Positions 5,983 to 7,895 of a DNA stretch of 7,895 nt are shown in pieces. Numbering within the stretch: the stretch's first letter is position 1; each line of letters opens with the position of its first letter. Origin of the DNA: Candidatus Omnitrophota bacterium (GTDB lineage Bacteria > Omnitrophota > Gorgyraeia > 2-02-FULL-51-18); assembly GCA_023247955.1 (NCBI GenBank), contig JAHFFL010000047.1:1-7895 (forward strand), given 5' to 3'. The notes under the pieces were generated by a model. It made no database searches, was not told the origin of the DNA, and saw only the letters and a program-made list of their open reading frames with translations. Made by a program: the position numbers and the translations under genes.

Positions 5983-6862
5983 CAAGAAGCCCCGAGGGTT
6001 TGCACAAAAGCACAATGACCAAAATTAAAAAAGCGATGACGTCTTTCCACGAGGAGGAAAGATAAGCGGCCGCCAGGCCTTCGCAGACGCCCAAAAGCAC
6101 GCCGCCCAGCATCGCGCCCGGGACGCTTCCAATGCCCCCGAGCACCGCGGCGGTAAACGCCTTGAGGCCGGCCAGATACCCGTCATGGAAATTGATGCTT
6201 CCGTAATTTAAAGCGAACAACGTCCCCGCCACGGCGGCAAGCGCCGAGCCGATGAGAAACGTGGCGCGGACAATTTGGTTCGTGGAGATTCCCACCAGAT
6301 GCGCGGCCTCCGGATTCTCGGCGCAGGCCCTCATGGCCTTGCCGAGCTTTGTGTGACCTACAAACCAAGTCAAAAAATACATCAGGGCCACCGAGACCAC
6401 GACGATGATGCACTGAACAAGCGACAGCGAGACGGCGCCGAGCTCAAGGCGCAGAGGCGGAAGGATCTCGGGGACATTCTGTTCTTTGGCGCCGTAAACA
6501 AGCATCACGGCGTTCTGCAAAAAAAAAGAGACGCCGATCGAGGTGATCAGCGCCGTCAGCTTCGGAGAACCCCGCAGCGGCCGATAGGCGACTTTTTCCA
6601 CGACGCCGCCCAGCACGGCCGAGCCGAGCATCGAGAAAAAGAAAAGCGACGGCACGATCAGCCAGACCGGCGCTCTACTCAAGTACGAGGCCAAAACCCA
6701 AATCGCCGTAAGTGCCAAATAGCCGCCCACCATGAAAATCTCGCCGTGCGCGAAATTGATGAGCTGGATCACGCCGTACACCATCGTGTAGCCAAGCGCG
6801 ATGAGGGCGTACACCATGCCGATCGCGAGGCCATTCAACAACTGCTGGAGAAAAAGCTTCAC
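5957..6862 (-). CDS. livH: Branched-chain amino acid ABC transporter permease LivH
   Basis: Inner-membrane permease partner of LivM. The 301-residue product is mostly hydrophobic, with segments at roughly 10-30, 43-60, 66-88, 102-124, 146-168, 198-220, 236-260 and 273-290. It opens with LLNGLAIGMVYALIALGYTM and VYGVIQLINFAHGEIFMVGG, the standard LivH N-terminus. The coupling loop GKAMRACAENPEAAHLVGI (174-192) and the later AFTAAVLGGIGSVPGAMLGG (235-254) are also typical, as is the ending CKPSGLLGE. It begins with GTG at 6862, preceded by GAAGGA about 9 bases upstream, and lies 15 bases after the binding-protein stop. The livM gene begins inside its 3' end. Confidence 0.97.
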   Translation of the reverse strand: MKLFLQQLLNGLAIGMVYALIALGYTMVYGVIQLINFAHGEIFMVGGYLALTAIWVLASYLSRAPVWLIVPSLFFFSMLGSAVLGGVVEKVAYRPLRGSPKLTALITSIGVSFFLQNAVMLVYGAKEQNVPEILPPLRLELGAVSLSLVQCIIVVVSVALMYFLTWFVGHTKLGKAMRACAENPEAAHLVGISTNQIVRATFLIGSALAAVAGTLFALNYGSINFHDGYLAGLKAFTAAVLGGIGSVPGAMLGGVLLGVCEGLAAAYLSSSWKDVIAFLILVIVLLCKPSGLLGENLPEKV

Positions 6863-6877
6863 GCGGCGCTTCCTTCT

Positions 6878-7895
6878 TTAAGGTTTGACTTCCTCCAAAA
6901 ACCTGAACTTGCCGTTTTCGACCTTGAAGATACCGACGCTTTTTCCGACCGCGTCTCCCTTTTCGTCAAAATTGAGCGCCCCCAGGATGCCTGGAAAGTC
7001 TTTGGTATTCCTCACCTCTTTCAAAACGGATTCCCTGTCTTTCTTGGCGGCGCGGCGTATCGCTTCGATCAGGACATTCGCGGCATCGTAGGCATAAGCC
7101 GAGAAGGAGCCGATTTCCCCGTAGCGCGCTTCATAACGGGCCACAAAATCTTTTGCCGAGTCCAGCGAATGCGGGTCCACACCGAGCATCGTCGCGTACG
7201 TGCCTTCGGCAAATTCCGGAGACACGAGCTGTATCAGCGTCACGTCAAAAATCCCGTCGCCACCCATCCACGGTGCATCCAACCCTATTTTTTTGGACTG
7301 CTTGAGGAGCAGCGCAAGCTCCGGGTACACTCCACCGTAGTAAATGAGCTCGGGACCGATGGCCTTGATCTTCGTCAAAAGAGGCGTGAAGTCCTTTTCT
7401 CCCTGCGTGATCCCTTCCCGACTCAAGACCGTCCCGCCGAGACCTTTAAATTTTTTCTCAAACTCGTCGGCAAGCCCCTTGCCGTAAGTGGTTTGGTCAT
7501 CAATGATCGCGATTTTTTTGACACCCCGATTGGACCAGACAAAATTCGCGGCTGTCGGCGCCTGCACGTCATCGGTCGCGCACACCCTGAAAAAAGTGTC
7601 AAAACCCTGACGAGATATCTCGGGATTGGTGGAGGCCGGTGTAATCTGCGCCATGCGGCTTTCGTGGTAGATCGCCGAGGCCGCTTTGGTGCAGCTGGAG
7701 TTGAAATGCCCGACGACGCCAAGCACATTCGGATCGGCGATCAGCTTGTTCGCCGCCAAAACGGCCTGAGTCGGATTGTGCTGGTCATCGAGCGCAACCA
7801 GTTTTAATTTGACGCCGTCAAAAACAGGCCCTTTGATGTTCGCGTCTTCCACGGCCATCTGGGCCCCCTGCAAAACACCGGTGCCGATATACGCC
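6878..7895 (-). CDS. livK: LivJ/LivK-like periplasmic amino acid-binding protein (N-terminus outside window)
   Basis: Solute-binding protein that captures the substrate outside the inner membrane and delivers it to LivH/LivM. The frame is open to the window edge; about 338 residues are visible, beginning AYIGTGVLQGAQMAVEDAN, so only the signal peptide and first strand are missing. It resembles E. coli LivJ/LivK throughout: VVGHFNSSCTKAASAIYHE (around 7717-7661), ITPASTNPEIS (around 7645-7613), EGITQGEKDFTPLLTKI and IYYGGVYPELALLL (around 7414-7300), and GALNFDEKGD near the end. The Ser/Thr-rich HFNSSCT and ASTNPE stretches match the loops that hold the amino acid alpha-carboxylate and amino groups in LivJ. 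Leu/Ile/Val is the likely substrate, but this family also includes binders of other amino acids and amides. It is the first visible gene of the operon; the promoter must lie beyond the window. Confidence 0.93.
   Translation of the reverse strand, partial: AYIGTGVLQGAQMAVEDANIKGPVFDGVKLKLVALDDQHNPTQAVLAANKLIADPNVLGVVGHFNSSCTKAASAIYHESRMAQITPASTNPEISRQGFDTFFRVCATDDVQAPTAANFVWSNRGVKKIAIIDDQTTYGKGLADEFEKKFKGLGGTVLSREGITQGEKDFTPLLTKIKAIGPELIYYGGVYPELALLLKQSKKIGLDAPWMGGDGIFDVTLIQLVSPEFAEGTYATMLGVDPHSLDSAKDFVARYEARYGEIGSFSAYAYDAANVLIEAIRRAAKKDRESVLKEVRNTKDFPGILGALNFDEKGDAVGKSVGIFKVENGKFRFLEEVKP

Noticed and set aside
6863..6877. Possible attenuator between the binding-protein gene and livH
   Set aside because: The gap is only 15 bases and holds the livH ribosome binding site; no stem-loop is visible there.
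6275..7807. A 510-codon open frame on the plus strand, the longest in the window
   Set aside because: It lies antisense across livH and the binding-protein gene, both clearly recognisable on the minus strand. Its translation is rich in Arg, His, Asp and Gln with no domain pattern, as expected from the reverse complement of G/C-ending codons.
1..7895. Mobile elements, CRISPR arrays, tRNA/rRNA genes, toxin-antitoxin or defence genes
   Set aside because: No direct-repeat arrays, terminal inverted repeats, transposase or integrase motifs, or tRNA-like cloverleaf were seen. Nearly every base is accounted for by housekeeping and transport genes.

Overview
This is a compact bacterial chromosomal segment. 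It holds housekeeping genes at the left and an almost complete branched-chain amino acid (Liv/HAAT-type) ABC importer operon at the right. Coding density is close to 100%: the only non-coding gaps are 60 bp (917-976), about 67 bp (3232-3298) and 15 bp (6863-6877), and most neighbouring genes overlap by 1 to about 29 bases. Codons favour G or C at the third position and the style looks uniform throughout, so nothing points to recent transfer. The gene set (DusB-like, GreA, HI0933-type flavoprotein, S11 carboxypeptidase, LivKHMGF) is widespread in bacteria. I cannot name a phylum from the sequence; an uncultivated, probably free-living lineage is possible.

Layout. Positions 1-453 (+) carry the C-terminal part of a tRNA-dihydrouridine synthase, which converges on greA (443-916, -). 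Upstream of greA on the minus strand are a HI0933/BaiN-type flavoprotein (977-2248), a D-alanyl-D-alanine carboxypeptidase (2241-3104) and a probable 51-codon small basic protein (3076-3231). These minus-strand genes are read in the order small protein, carboxypeptidase, flavoprotein, then greA, probably as one transcriptional unit. A divergent promoter region (about 3241-3298) also drives a 73-residue putative zinc-binding protein (3299-3520, +), whose stop overlaps the stop of livF. From 3517 to the window end, all on the minus strand, lie livF, livG, livM, livH and a LivJ/LivK-like periplasmic binding protein, which is cut by the window edge at its N-terminus.

How the genes work together. 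The binding protein captures the amino acid, LivH and LivM form the membrane pore, and LivG and LivF are the two ATPases. The order is binding protein, H, M, G, F, with overlaps at each junction after livH, which indicates translational coupling. The left-hand genes are unrelated housekeeping functions: tRNA modification, transcript-cleavage factor, redox flavoenzyme and peptidoglycan trimming.

I found no convincing previously undescribed multi-gene system. The points most worth a second look are the intergenic region at 3232-3298, where two extended -10 promoters share a -35 region and each places transcription start almost on an ATG (suggesting paired leaderless mRNAs), the two small unrecognised proteins on either side of it, and a hairpin that would mask the greA ribosome binding site.
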